Origin: CAZBBC01 sp964489835
Lineage (GTDB): Bacteria > Calditrichota > Calditrichia > JAJRVZ01
Direction: 5' to 3'
DNA: 9,955 bases
Assembly (NCBI GenBank): GCA_964489835.1
Contig: CAZBBC010000159.1
Coordinates: 1-9,955 of the forward strand
Part shown: piece after piece, positions 1 to 6,571 of the stretch
How positions within the stretch are numbered: the stretch's first letter is position 1
Layout: each line of letters starts with the position of its first letter
Program-made: the position numbers and the translations under genes
Notes under the pieces: generated by a model
The model's database searches: none
The model's input: only the letters and a program-made list of their open reading frames with translations
What the model was told of the DNA's origin: nothing

Positions 1-675
1 AAATTTGCAGTCATACATTCGATCCGCTGCCAATTGCTGCAAAAAAGATAAATCCGGATGATTGGCTTTTTTATCCCTATGGGTAATCACCAGCATATCA
101 GATCTTGTCAGGTTGTAAAGTTTCTCCCGTAAATTACCCAGTGGTAGCATCCGCTCACTTTCCAACGGTTGCTGTCCATTGATCAGAACAATATCACAAT
201 CCCGTGCCACCCGGCGATGCTGAAAAGCATCATCCAGAAGAACAAGACCGGCATCAAATAATTCAATGGCTTTTAATATTCCTTCACTCCTTTTTGCCGA
301 TACGATAACCGGTACCTGCGAATATTTCCTGGCGATCATTACCGGTTCATCTCCACCGGCCTCAACCGGAAGTACTTTTCCTTTGCCATCAGATACCACC
401 TTCAAACCCCTGGATTTTCTGCCATACCCGCGGCTGACGACTACTATATTTTCGAAATGACTATTCAAGAGTTCAATCAACAACATCGTAAACGGTGTTT
501 TACCGGTTCCCCCACTGGTAATATTGCCAACGCTTATAACCGGTACGGGATAGTGATAAACTTTTAAAAAATGACGATTGAACAGATAATTCCGGAGGTC
601 AGTCATCCAACCATAGAGAATAGATAATGGGAATAAAAGTATTCGGATGAAGCGATATTTTCGTAATTCTGTCAT
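1..675 (-). CDS. lpxK: Tetraacyldisaccharide 4'-kinase LpxK, 5' part (runs off the window edge)
   Basis: This gene encodes the inner-membrane kinase that phosphorylates the 4' position of the lipid A disaccharide, a late step of the Raetz pathway. The 225 codons present begin with a hydrophobic helix (about residues 9-24) that fits the usual membrane anchor. The P-loop follows as VGNITSGGTGKTP (about 49-61). Further LpxK hallmarks are SRGYGRKSRG, GGDEP, and LDDAFQHRRVARD, close to the family's LDDGFQHRRLARD. LpxK is usually about 330-350 residues, so roughly a third lies beyond position 1. The ATG at 675 is the first possible start, because an in-frame TGA lies two codons upstream. No clear Shine-Dalgarno is visible, and the upstream DNA is the AACCAC-ended inverted repeat. 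It lies downstream of the flippase gene, consistent with an envelope section. The family call is very secure; only the 3' end is unseen. Confidence 0.96.
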   Translation of the reverse strand, partial: MTELRKYRFIRILLFPLSILYGWMTDLRNYLFNRHFLKVYHYPVPVISVGNITSGGTGKTPFTMLLIELLNSHFENIVVVSRGYGRKSRGLKVVSDGKGKVLPVEAGGDEPVMIARKYSQVPVIVSAKRSEGILKAIELFDAGLVLLDDAFQHRRVARDCDIVLINGQQPLESERMLPLGNLREKLYNLTRSDMLVITHRDKKANHPDLSFLQQLAADRMYDCKF

Positions 676-690
676 ATATCAAAATTGATT

Positions 691-777
691 AACCACAGAG
701 CACACGAAGCAACACAGAGGACATAAAGTATTTATGAAATATTTTTTATCTTCGTGTTCTTCGAGATCTTCGTGGTT
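691..777. repeat. Imperfect inverted repeat with AACCAC ends and ~9-nt internal units
   Basis: The left arm starts AACCACAGAG (691-700) and continues with CACACGAAG. The right arm (750-776) is three 9-nt units, CTTCGTGTT, CTTCGAGAT and CTTCGTGGT. The outermost 6 bases (691-696) pair with 772-777, and ACACGAAG (702-709) pairs with 750-757, leaving an AT-rich centre of about 40 nt. The element fills most of the 125-nt gap between the flippase and lpxK. It has no T-tract on the minus-strand side, so it does not look like a standard terminator. A related half-copy occurs at 2894-2912 and the same 10-mer begins at 9924. Confidence 0.75.
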
Positions 778-800
778 ATAATTCAAGGATATTATTCAAC

Positions 801-2264
801 TTATATATTACCGGATATCAATCGTTTTAATATCAATTTCTCATCTTCTTTAAAAAGACCGAGTATCGGGATCAACAAAGGCATACCAATAATTAACAGA
901 AGACGTAGGGTGATATTTAATTCGATACTATAATACAGTATCACGGCGACCATGAGGTAGCCAACAATCCAAAAAATACGGCCATACTCATACTTAATGG
1001 TATACAGCTTCTGATTAGCGATATAAATCGATACCATCATAATAAAGTAAGCCAGGATTGTAGCATAGGCGGCACCCATCATACCATAGGCCGGCATCAG
1101 GTAGAAATTACTGCTGATATTAAATATCGCCGCCAAACCGGTAAAAATTACCATCCACTCACTCTTTTTTTCGATAAATATTCCAACGGTTAAATTCACA
1201 TAGACACCAAAAAACATATAAGAAATCAGAATAATCGGTATGATCTTCACACCGCCCCAGTAAGTCTCACCCAATAAAGTCATACCCAGTGGTAATGGGA
1301 ATTTAACCATGTACTCGATAAGCATGGTTACACTAAGTACCACAAAACCGGAAACAAATACATAATAGGTCATTACCCGGCTGTAAATATCCTTGGCACT
1401 TTCCTCATGGGCAATTTTTAAAAAAAAGGGTTGCCAGGCTGTACGAAAAGCGATGACCAGCATGAGCATAATCGTTCCGAGTTTATAACTGGCCGCATAT
1501 TCAGCCATTATCTCTTTATTTAACAATCTGGGCATCAGATAGCGATCACTGATTTCGACCATCAAATAGGCCATTCCATTCGGTATGATCGGGAGTCCAA
1601 AGCGTAAAAGACCTTTAACCGCTGGCCAGGAATACTTACCACGAAGGTATTTTAATTGAAAAGGAATTAATACGATCAAATTAACAACAGCCGCGGTCAG
1701 GTTAGCAAATAAAATTCCTTTTACACCCATTTTAAGAAATACGATAAAAAATATATTGAGAACGAGCTCAAGCAGAAAACGACCCATTCGAACCGTGGTA
1801 TAAAGAATCGACCGCTCATCGGCACGTAATATCAGATAGGGCATATTACATAACGTATCAAAAAAAAGTATCCCGGCAGCGATACGTACAAAAAATCCAT
1901 ATCCCGGTTCATAAAAAACCAACCAGGCAATTGGTTCTGAAAAAACCATGATCAACAGGGACAAAACGATACCAGATATTGACAGAAATTGAAAGGCAGA
2001 ACGATAGATGGTTTGCCGCGGATGTTCTCCGAGGAAGAAATAATGCAAAAAGGCGACATCCATCCCATAGAGATAAATCACGTTCATGAAGGCAATGAAG
2101 GTAAAGATCAGATTATAATCAGCAAATTCACCCTTAGTAGCAAGAAAAGAAGGATCGGTTAAAACAGGAAGGAGGATTAACCCTTGCAGGCGTTGGATAA
2201 ATGTTGCGACTGTATAAACGGCTGAGTGTCTGGTCAGGTTTTTAACCTGATTGAGAATTGACAT
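801..2264 (-). CDS. Polysaccharide/oligosaccharide flippase (Wzx-like, MOP superfamily)
   Basis: This gene encodes a 487-residue integral inner-membrane protein with about fourteen hydrophobic segments (roughly 14-36, 48-67, 88-108, 122-140, 160-180, 183-203, 217-238, 262-282, 298-318, 340-362, 369-388, 394-416, 428-447 and 451-470). That topology and length fit Wzx/RfbX-type transporters, which flip lipid-linked oligosaccharides from the cytoplasmic to the periplasmic face. The N-terminal pattern (a short amphipathic start, then RLQGLILLPVLT) is typical of this group. The ATG at 2264 is preceded by AAAGGTGAT with 8 nt between, a good Shine-Dalgarno. It lies 25 nt after aroQ, so it may be co-transcribed with the aromatic cluster, and upstream of lpxK. 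No glycosyltransferases are nearby, so the substrate cannot be named. A MurJ role is possible but the sequence looks more like Wzx. Confidence 0.85.
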   Translation of the reverse strand: MSILNQVKNLTRHSAVYTVATFIQRLQGLILLPVLTDPSFLATKGEFADYNLIFTFIAFMNVIYLYGMDVAFLHYFFLGEHPRQTIYRSAFQFLSISGIVLSLLIMVFSEPIAWLVFYEPGYGFFVRIAAGILFFDTLCNMPYLILRADERSILYTTVRMGRFLLELVLNIFFIVFLKMGVKGILFANLTAAVVNLIVLIPFQLKYLRGKYSWPAVKGLLRFGLPIIPNGMAYLMVEISDRYLMPRLLNKEIMAEYAASYKLGTIMLMLVIAFRTAWQPFFLKIAHEESAKDIYSRVMTYYVFVSGFVVLSVTMLIEYMVKFPLPLGMTLLGETYWGGVKIIPIILISYMFFGVYVNLTVGIFIEKKSEWMVIFTGLAAIFNISSNFYLMPAYGMMGAAYATILAYFIMMVSIYIANQKLYTIKYEYGRIFWIVGYLMVAVILYYSIELNITLRLLLIIGMPLLIPILGLFKEDEKLILKRLISGNI

Positions 2265-2289
2265 CTGATGACATCACCTTTCAAAAGGC

Positions 2290-2709
2290 TCATTTGTTTT
2301 TAAGTGCCTCAATAGCAAGCACATAACTGTATTTCCCGAGACCGGAAATAATCCCTGAACATACTGGTGCTGTAACTGACTGTTGTCTGAATTTTTCTCT
2401 TTTATAAATGTTACTGATATGCACTTCAATGACCGGGATCGTGGACACCTCAATCGCATCACGGATGGCATAGGAATAATGAGCCAAGGCACCCGGATTT
2501 ATAATCATTCCCTGAAAAATCTCTCTAACCGTCTGGATCTTGTCTATAATCTCTCCTTCATGATTGCTTTGAAAAAATTCTATTTTATCATCCGGATACT
2601 GTTTTTTTATAAAAGTATTGATATCCTCCAGTGACTCTTTGCCGTAAATCTTATCATCCCTGTATCCTAAAAGGTTTAAGTTTGGTCCATTAATTATCAA
2701 GAGATCCAC
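2290..2709 (-). CDS. aroQ: 3-dehydroquinate dehydratase, type II
   Basis: This enzyme converts 3-dehydroquinate to 3-dehydroshikimate, step 3 of the shikimate pathway. With the GTG start at 2709 the protein is 139 residues, near the family norm of 140-150, and begins MDLLIINGPNLNLLG as these small dodecameric enzymes usually do. Visible active-site elements are NGPNLNLLG (7-15), R17, the catalytic tyrosine Y22, N71 in INPGALAHYSYAIRDA with the catalytic histidine H77, EVHISN (95-100), R108 in KFRQQSV and the C-terminal GIISGLGKYSY. An ATG at 2724 is in frame, but the strong Shine-Dalgarno AGGGAGG (2715-2721) lies inside that extension and is spaced 5 nt before the GTG, so the shorter start is preferred. 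It is separated from the MBL gene by 220 nt holding a hairpin repeat. It may be read through from the aromatic operon or have its own signals. Confidence 0.96.
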   Translation of the reverse strand: MDLLIINGPNLNLLGYRDDKIYGKESLEDINTFIKKQYPDDKIEFFQSNHEGEIIDKIQTVREIFQGMIINPGALAHYSYAIRDAIEVSTIPVIEVHISNIYKREKFRQQSVTAPVCSGIISGLGKYSYVLAIEALKNK

Positions 2710-2714
2710 ATTTA

Positions 2715-2721
2715 CCTCCCT
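2715..2721 (-). promoter_or_regulatory. Strong Shine-Dalgarno AGGGAGG that decides the aroQ start
   Basis: On the minus strand AGGGAGG is followed by TAAAT and then GTG (2707-2709). It is the closest match to the consensus anti-SD complement in the window. It overlaps codons 2-4 of the longer reading from ATG 2724, which argues that the ATG is not the initiation codon. Confidence 0.75.
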
Positions 2722-2742
2722 CATTTAAAAATATAATTTGGA

Positions 2743-2801
2743 ACTCGGCATTAGGAACTGGGAACTAATTTATTCCCAGTTCCCAGTTCCCAATTCCGAG
2801 T
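2743..2801. repeat. 24-bp inverted repeat of 7-nt GGGAACT units
   Basis: Arms 2743-2766 and 2778-2801 are reverse complements with only two mismatches (2749/2795 and 2753/2791), separated by an 11-nt loop. Inside the arms the unit GGGAACT is repeated with period 7. Transcribed from the minus strand it forms a long hairpin ending about 22 nt before the aroQ Shine-Dalgarno. The bases after the hairpin are only loosely T-rich and are followed by aroQ's ribosome site, so a terminator role is not clearly supported. RNA stabilisation or processing is possible but not shown. Confidence 0.85.
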
Positions 2802-2893
2802 CAAATGCAAGAAATAAACTGCACAATTTTACAACACAAAATCTATAAAATATAAATATCTGATCTATATATACAATAAATTTAAATAATTAA

Positions 2894-2912
2894 CTCCGTG
2901 TGCTGTGGTTTA
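2894..2912. repeat. Half-copy of the AACCACAG...CACACGAAG repeat
   Basis: The minus-strand reading, TAAACCACAG then CACACGGAG, matches the left arm of the 691-777 element (TTAACCACAGAG then CACACGAAG) apart from a 2-nt deletion and two substitutions. No inverted partner is visible nearby. It lies 17 nt beyond the MBL stop codon. The remainder of this gap (2802-2893) is very AT-rich with no gene or convincing promoter. Confidence 0.55.
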
Positions 2913-2929
2913 TGCTATTATATGTGCGA

Positions 2930-3688
2930 TTATATATCAACCACCAATCCGTCATAGGCGAATTCAATGCTCGGCGGTAATAAGTGACTCTGGGATTCAT
3001 GATCAATTTTATGGCTCATATGTACAAAATAAGTCCTCTTTGCCTGAATTTTATTAGCTTCTTTTACCGCTTCACCAACAGAAAAGTGGGTGGGATGGAC
3101 AGTTTCTCTCAACGCATCCAGTATCAGGACATCCAAATCCAGGAGTAAATGATAACTTTCTACGGGAATTTTACTGACATCCGTACAATAGGCCATATTT
3201 CCAACCCGAAACCCTAATATTTGCTGATCACCATGTTCAAGCTTGATCGGTTTAATTTCCACTTCGTTGATGCTAAATGGTCCGTTAATTTTTATTGCCT
3301 CCAGATTCGGAAGACCCGGATTCAATCCACCTCTTCCAAAAGCATAGCCGAACATATTAGTTAATCGTGTCAGTGTTGGTTCTTCGGCATACACCGGAAG
3401 GCGCTCTTTCTGTATTTGGCTAAATCGACGTAAATCATCAATACCGTAAATATGATCCGCATGTGCATGCGTATACAGAACAGCATCTAATCTGGGCAGC
3501 GGATTCCTTAATAATTGTTGACGTAAATCCGGGGTGGTATCAACAATTAACGACGTTTGATCGGTCTGCACAGAGATCGATGTACGTAATCGTTTATTCC
3601 TTTGATCCGTTGATGTACAGACCGAACAGGAACAATTTAGAATCGGCACTCCCTGGGAGGTCCCGGTGCCTAAAAATGTTATCTTCAT
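2930..3688 (-). CDS. MBL-fold metallohydrolase, PhnP-like (COG1235 type)
   Basis: This gene encodes a 252-residue cytosolic metallo-beta-lactamase-fold hydrolase. The N-terminus carries GTGTSQGVP followed by CSCSVC (C19, C21, C24). The dinuclear metal motif THAHADH is at 73-79 (H74, H76, D78, H79). Other likely ligands are H152, D170 in YCTD and H201 in PTHFSV. FVHMSHKIDH (221-230) supplies more histidines. E. coli PhnP, a phosphoribosyl 1,2-cyclic phosphodiesterase, has the same layout, with a structural zinc site made of three N-terminal cysteines and a late histidine. A cyclic phosphodiester is therefore a reasonable substrate class, but no phosphonate (phn) genes are nearby and the true substrate is unknown. 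The ATG at 3688 begins 19 nt after the aroB stop with no obvious Shine-Dalgarno, so translation may be coupled. The family call is firm; the physiological role is open. Confidence 0.9.
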   Translation of the reverse strand: MKITFLGTGTSQGVPILNCSCSVCTSTDQRNKRLRTSISVQTDQTSLIVDTTPDLRQQLLRNPLPRLDAVLYTHAHADHIYGIDDLRRFSQIQKERLPVYAEEPTLTRLTNMFGYAFGRGGLNPGLPNLEAIKINGPFSINEVEIKPIKLEHGDQQILGFRVGNMAYCTDVSKIPVESYHLLLDLDVLILDALRETVHPTHFSVGEAVKEANKIQAKRTYFVHMSHKIDHESQSHLLPPSIEFAYDGLVVDI

Positions 3689-3707
3689 TTCATTGATTTA
3701 CTGATAG

Positions 3708-4802
3708 TCATCCCAACACGGAGAAACTATCTAGAATAATTTTTTCATTGGTAACCGGTTTCAGAATTACCGATCCTGCCCCCTGTGGTAAAACCAGATT
3801 AATATTCCCATCACGGGTTTTTTTATCTCTTTTCATTATCGATAATAATTGTTCCCGGTCAAGATCTTTACTTTTCGGAATGTGGGCAGGTATCCGGTCA
3901 ATTAACCGTTCAAGATGTGATGATTCTTCCTTGTTGATTAATTTTAATGATCTTGAGACAGCCAGTGCACATCTAATTCCCAGTATTACTGCCTGCCCAT
4001 GTTTCAATCCTTCATATCGATAAAATGTCTCCAAAGCATGGGCAAACGTATGTCCCAGATTTAAATAAGCCCGTATACCCTGTTCCATTTCATCCTTTTC
4101 CACGATCTTTGCCTTAATCCGAACACAGGACTGAACAATATCAGTCAGCAGTAAAGGGTCTTTTTCCCAGATCCCCTGGAGACCCTCTTCCAACTTCTCA
4201 AACAAATCTCCCTGACTGAGAATTCCATATTTTATCACTTCGCCTAAACCACATACATATTCTTCGGGAGGTAATGTTTGTAAAAATGATATATCAGCGA
4301 CCACCAACCGCGGTTGATAAAAAGATCCAATCAGATTTTTACCCAGCGAATGATTGATACCGACTTTCCCGCCAATACTGCTGTCAACCTGGGCCAATAA
4401 AGAGGTCGGTACATGGACCAGATTTACACCCCGCATATAGGTGGCGGCAACAAATCCGGCCAGGTCTCCCACGACACCACCACCCAGTGTTACGATAGTG
4501 GCGTTCCGTTCATACTGTTGGTTGATTAACCAGGTATAGATCTTTGATACGCACTCAGACGATTTACTGGCCTCACCATCCGGTATATCATAATGATTGA
4601 CATACCAGTCAGAATTAAAAATTCTTAAAATTTTATCCAGGTATAAAGATGATACCGGAGGTGTGGAAATAATGGCAATCTGCTGGTTTACATTCAGAGC
4701 ATTCAAATGCTTAACCAGGTCATTGGCATTGCCGTCGCCTACATAAACCTTGTATGTCCTGTCTTTTAGATTGATATTTATTGTGTATGTTTTTTGGTCC
4801 AT
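3708..4802 (-). CDS. aroB: 3-dehydroquinate synthase
   Basis: This is the NAD- and metal-dependent cytosolic enzyme that cyclises DAHP to 3-dehydroquinate, step 2 of the shikimate pathway. From the ATG at 4802 it is 364 residues, the normal length. Recognisable blocks are DGEASKS (75-81) and LGGGVVGDLAGFVAATYMRG (107-126) for nucleotide and substrate binding, then VPTSLLAQVDSSIGGKVGIN (131-150), GKNLIGSFYQP, GEVIKYG with metal ligand E188, LGHTFAHALE with H251, and KHGQAV with H268. A GTG at 4823 would add seven residues and overlap aroK, but it has no Shine-Dalgarno. The ATG has a weak GGA close upstream and sits 10 nt after the aroK stop, so it is preferred. The aroK-aroB pairing is a very common arrangement in bacteria. 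No damage is visible. Confidence 0.97.
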   Translation of the reverse strand: MDQKTYTININLKDRTYKVYVGDGNANDLVKHLNALNVNQQIAIISTPPVSSLYLDKILRIFNSDWYVNHYDIPDGEASKSSECVSKIYTWLINQQYERNATIVTLGGGVVGDLAGFVAATYMRGVNLVHVPTSLLAQVDSSIGGKVGINHSLGKNLIGSFYQPRLVVADISFLQTLPPEEYVCGLGEVIKYGILSQGDLFEKLEEGLQGIWEKDPLLLTDIVQSCVRIKAKIVEKDEMEQGIRAYLNLGHTFAHALETFYRYEGLKHGQAVILGIRCALAVSRSLKLINKEESSHLERLIDRIPAHIPKSKDLDREQLLSIMKRDKKTRDGNINLVLPQGAGSVILKPVTNEKIILDSFSVLG

Positions 4803-4812
4803 AGATTCCGAA

Positions 4813-5358
4813 TTACCCAACACTTTTTATTTTATTTAATTTTATAAGAATTTCTTCCACAATTTCATTGACTTCTTTTCCGTCCCGGGCGATGGTCAAC
4901 TGAGCGGTATTGTATCCCTTTTGCCTCTCTTTCATCAATTCTTTCATTCGATGGAGATATTTATCCCGGGACCACTCTTCCCCCTCGTGCCGGAGCAAGG
5001 GACGGCGGGTAGAATGTTTTATTCGTTTCCAAATTTCAGCCGGTTCACTTTGTATATAAATCAATAAACCTGCCGCCAGTACCCTTCTTAAGATCGCGTT
5101 TGAAAGAAGCGTACCCCCACCCAGCGAGATCACAAAAGATTCATCCCTGGTAATAATTTCATCGATGATTGTTGCTTCATATTCTCTGAACCGGCTTTCA
5201 CCTTTAAATTTAAAGATCTCTCCGATTTCCATTTTCACTGTTGATTCTATCCGCTCATCGGTATCGATAAAACGCCAACCCAGTTGTTGCGCTAATTTTT
5301 TCCCGATGGTGCTTTTACCACTACCCATAAATCCGGTCAGAAACAGGTGTGTGTTCAA
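4813..5358 (-). CDS. aroK: Shikimate kinase
   Basis: This is the ATP-dependent cytosolic kinase that makes shikimate 3-phosphate, step 5 of the pathway. The 181-residue protein has the Walker A loop GFMGSGKST (9-17). The shikimate-binding region includes IDTDERIE (D34) and the arginine in ESRFRE (R58). The conserved GGG of SLGGGTLL is at 80-82, and the lid arginines lie in TRRPLL (117-122). The predicted start is TTG at 5358. It is supported by AAGGA (5367-5371) with 8 nt of spacing, and by the family habit of placing only a few residues before the P-loop. It follows tyrA after a 114-nt gap that holds a CAAATNN inverted repeat, and it precedes aroB by 10 nt. Whether it is transcribed from upstream or from a promoter in the gap cannot be seen. 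Confidence 0.97.
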   Translation of the reverse strand: MNTHLFLTGFMGSGKSTIGKKLAQQLGWRFIDTDERIESTVKMEIGEIFKFKGESRFREYEATIIDEIITRDESFVISLGGGTLLSNAILRRVLAAGLLIYIQSEPAEIWKRIKHSTRRPLLRHEGEEWSRDKYLHRMKELMKERQKGYNTAQLTIARDGKEVNEIVEEILIKLNKIKSVG

Positions 5359-5366
5359 ATAAATAT

Positions 5367-5371
5367 TCCTT
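5367..5371 (-). promoter_or_regulatory. Shine-Dalgarno AAGGA for the TTG start of aroK
   Basis: The minus strand reads AAGGA, then eight bases (ATATTTAT), then TTG at 5358-5356. The first in-frame ATG within the gene is inside the P-loop (residue 11), so it cannot be the start. This makes the TTG with its well-placed ribosome site the only sensible initiation codon. Confidence 0.7.
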
Positions 5372-5401
5372 ATTTTATATCAAAGGGCTACAAGTAAATA
5401 T

Positions 5402-5525
5402 CAAATAACAAATCACAAATAACAAATAATTTCCAAATCACAATTCAAAAAATTCGGTAAATTAAATTTCGGTCATTGGTCCTTTGAAAATTGATTATTA
5501 TTTGGAATTTGGAATTTGTCATTTG
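5402..5525. repeat. Inverted repeat of 7-nt CAAATNN units overlapping the tyrA 3' end
   Basis: The left arm (5402-5430) and the reverse complement of the right arm (5497-5525) match at 24 of 29 positions. Both are tandem 7-nt units of the form AAATNNC: AAATAAC/AAATCAC on the left, AAATGAC/AAATTCC on the right. Weaker similarity continues inward towards 5446 and 5486. The tyrA stop codon (5473-5475) lies in the central part and the right arm is inside the tyrA reading frame. The element fills most of the gap before aroK. It has no G+C-rich stem or T-tract, so it is not a typical terminator. Confidence 0.75.
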
Positions 5526-6273
5526 TTTTTTTTTTCACCAGGGTATTGATTTTATTCAATGACCGGAGCCATTGCTGATAAATTTCTTCTGCATGGGGAT
5601 TATATTTATAAAAGTCTAAAAACAATTCCTGGGTATCATTCATAACCACAGAAACAATTTCATTCAATTTTTGTAATCCGGACATCATCAATGGAAGTTT
5701 TGATATTCCGAGATCATGAAGGGCACGCCCCAGATGATGAACCATATTGAGATTGTAGGCCATCAAATCATCATGCTCTTCTGCCGTTAAATGATACACA
5801 AATAATCCGAGATTATGAGTAAATAATTTTACCAGAAACCGATAATCCTGATAGGGGACCCGGCCGGGCATGAGCATCAATATGTGATCACGCATTTTAT
5901 TCCCTGCCGAGTCTGGCCCAAACAGCGGATGCGAGGCGATATAAAAAACATCTTCCGGTAAATATTTAGCAAACCAATCCAGCACAGCGACCTTGACTGA
6001 CGCACAATCGACCACAATACTTCCGGGTTGGATCTTATGACTGTTGTTTTTAAGAAATTCCTCAAACTTGCCGATGGGGATGGTCAAAAATATATATTTT
6101 TTCTTCAAACAATTTTCCAGTGAATCCCATTTCAGATATTTCCTGCTTTTTACTCTCGCTTCATCATTATCAAAGAAACTGGTGGGATAATATTTATTCA
6201 GATGTTTACCCCAAAAATATCCAAAGCGGCCGGCACCGATTATGGAGAATTCGATTGAATCAGATTTTTGCAT
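5473..6273 (-). CDS. tyrA: Prephenate/arogenate dehydrogenase (TyrA family)
   Basis: This is the NAD(P)-dependent oxidative decarboxylase of the tyrosine branch, acting on prephenate or arogenate. The 266-residue protein has an N-terminal Rossmann fold with GAGRFG (13-18) and then FLTIPIGKF. VDCASVK (88-94) stands where the family usually has D.GSVK. SHPLFGPDSAG follows, with the likely catalytic histidine H115. The C-terminal helical dimerisation domain includes NLNMVHHLGRAL. No ACT or chorismate mutase domain is fused; the mutase is the separate gene just upstream, with a 2-nt gap that suggests translational coupling. The last residues (about 250-266) are encoded by the CAAATNN inverted repeat, directly after a run of ten A's (codons 247-250), so the tail is unlikely to be part of the conserved enzyme. 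Substrate and cofactor preference cannot be decided from the sequence. Confidence 0.92.
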   Translation of the reverse strand: MQKSDSIEFSIIGAGRFGYFWGKHLNKYYPTSFFDNDEARVKSRKYLKWDSLENCLKKKYIFLTIPIGKFEEFLKNNSHKIQPGSIVVDCASVKVAVLDWFAKYLPEDVFYIASHPLFGPDSAGNKMRDHILMLMPGRVPYQDYRFLVKLFTHNLGLFVYHLTAEEHDDLMAYNLNMVHHLGRALHDLGISKLPLMMSGLQKLNEIVSVVMNDTQELFLDFYKYNPHAEEIYQQWLRSLNKINTLVKKKTNDKFQIPNNNQFSKDQ

Positions 6274-6275
6274 CG

Positions 6276-6551
6276 TTAACTGGTCTTTTTCTGTAATAGG
6301 TGAGATTGGTCAATAATTAGTCGCCATAAATTAAGAATAAATTTTTTATCCATATTCAGATCTTCACATTTTTTTTCCAATGATGAAAAAAGCATCTCTT
6401 CCCGTTGTGAATCAAAAATATTTATCTGATTGACGCTTTTTACTTCACCGATTTGTTCGGATATTGACAGACGCTTCTTTAATAATTGTAATAGTTGATC
6501 ATCTAACGAATCTATTTTTTCTCTCAGTTTTTCAATTTCCTCAATGGCCAT
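6276..6551 (-). CDS. Chorismate mutase, AroQ class (monofunctional)
   Basis: This gene encodes a small all-helical enzyme that rearranges chorismate to prephenate, the entry to phenylalanine and tyrosine. From the ATG at 6551 it has 91 residues. The active-site residues of the E. coli P-protein mutase domain (R11, R28, K39, R51, E52, Q88) find counterparts shifted by exactly one: R10, R27, K38, R50, E51 and Q87. The helix 1 pattern is IDSLDDQLLQLLKKR. A longer reading from TTG at 6590 would overlap aroA and add 13 residues unlike the family. The ATG lies 20 nt after the aroA stop with a weak GGA upstream, so it is preferred. No dehydratase or dehydrogenase domain is attached. Its place directly before tyrA suggests that its prephenate feeds tyrosine synthesis, and possibly a pheA elsewhere. 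Confidence 0.92.
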   Translation of the reverse strand: MAIEEIEKLREKIDSLDDQLLQLLKKRLSISEQIGEVKSVNQINIFDSQREEMLFSSLEKKCEDLNMDKKFILNLWRLIIDQSHLLQKKTS

Positions 6552-6571
6552 ATGGATTATTCCAATCGTTT

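Noticed and set aside
266..460. Plus-strand open frame of 64 codons
   Set aside because: It lies opposite the conserved lpxK frame, has no family resemblance, and is a shadow frame.
2235..2249. Hairpin CAGGTT-TTT-AACCTG near the flippase start
   Set aside because: It lies within codons 6-10 of a well-supported gene, and a 6-bp match of this kind is expected by chance in 10 kb. Nothing else points to a control role.
2813..2893. Promoter in the AT-rich gap between the MBL gene and aroQ
   Set aside because: Several TATATT-like strings occur, but the -35 matches at suitable spacing are poor (for example TTGTAT), and such strings are expected in DNA this rich in A and T.
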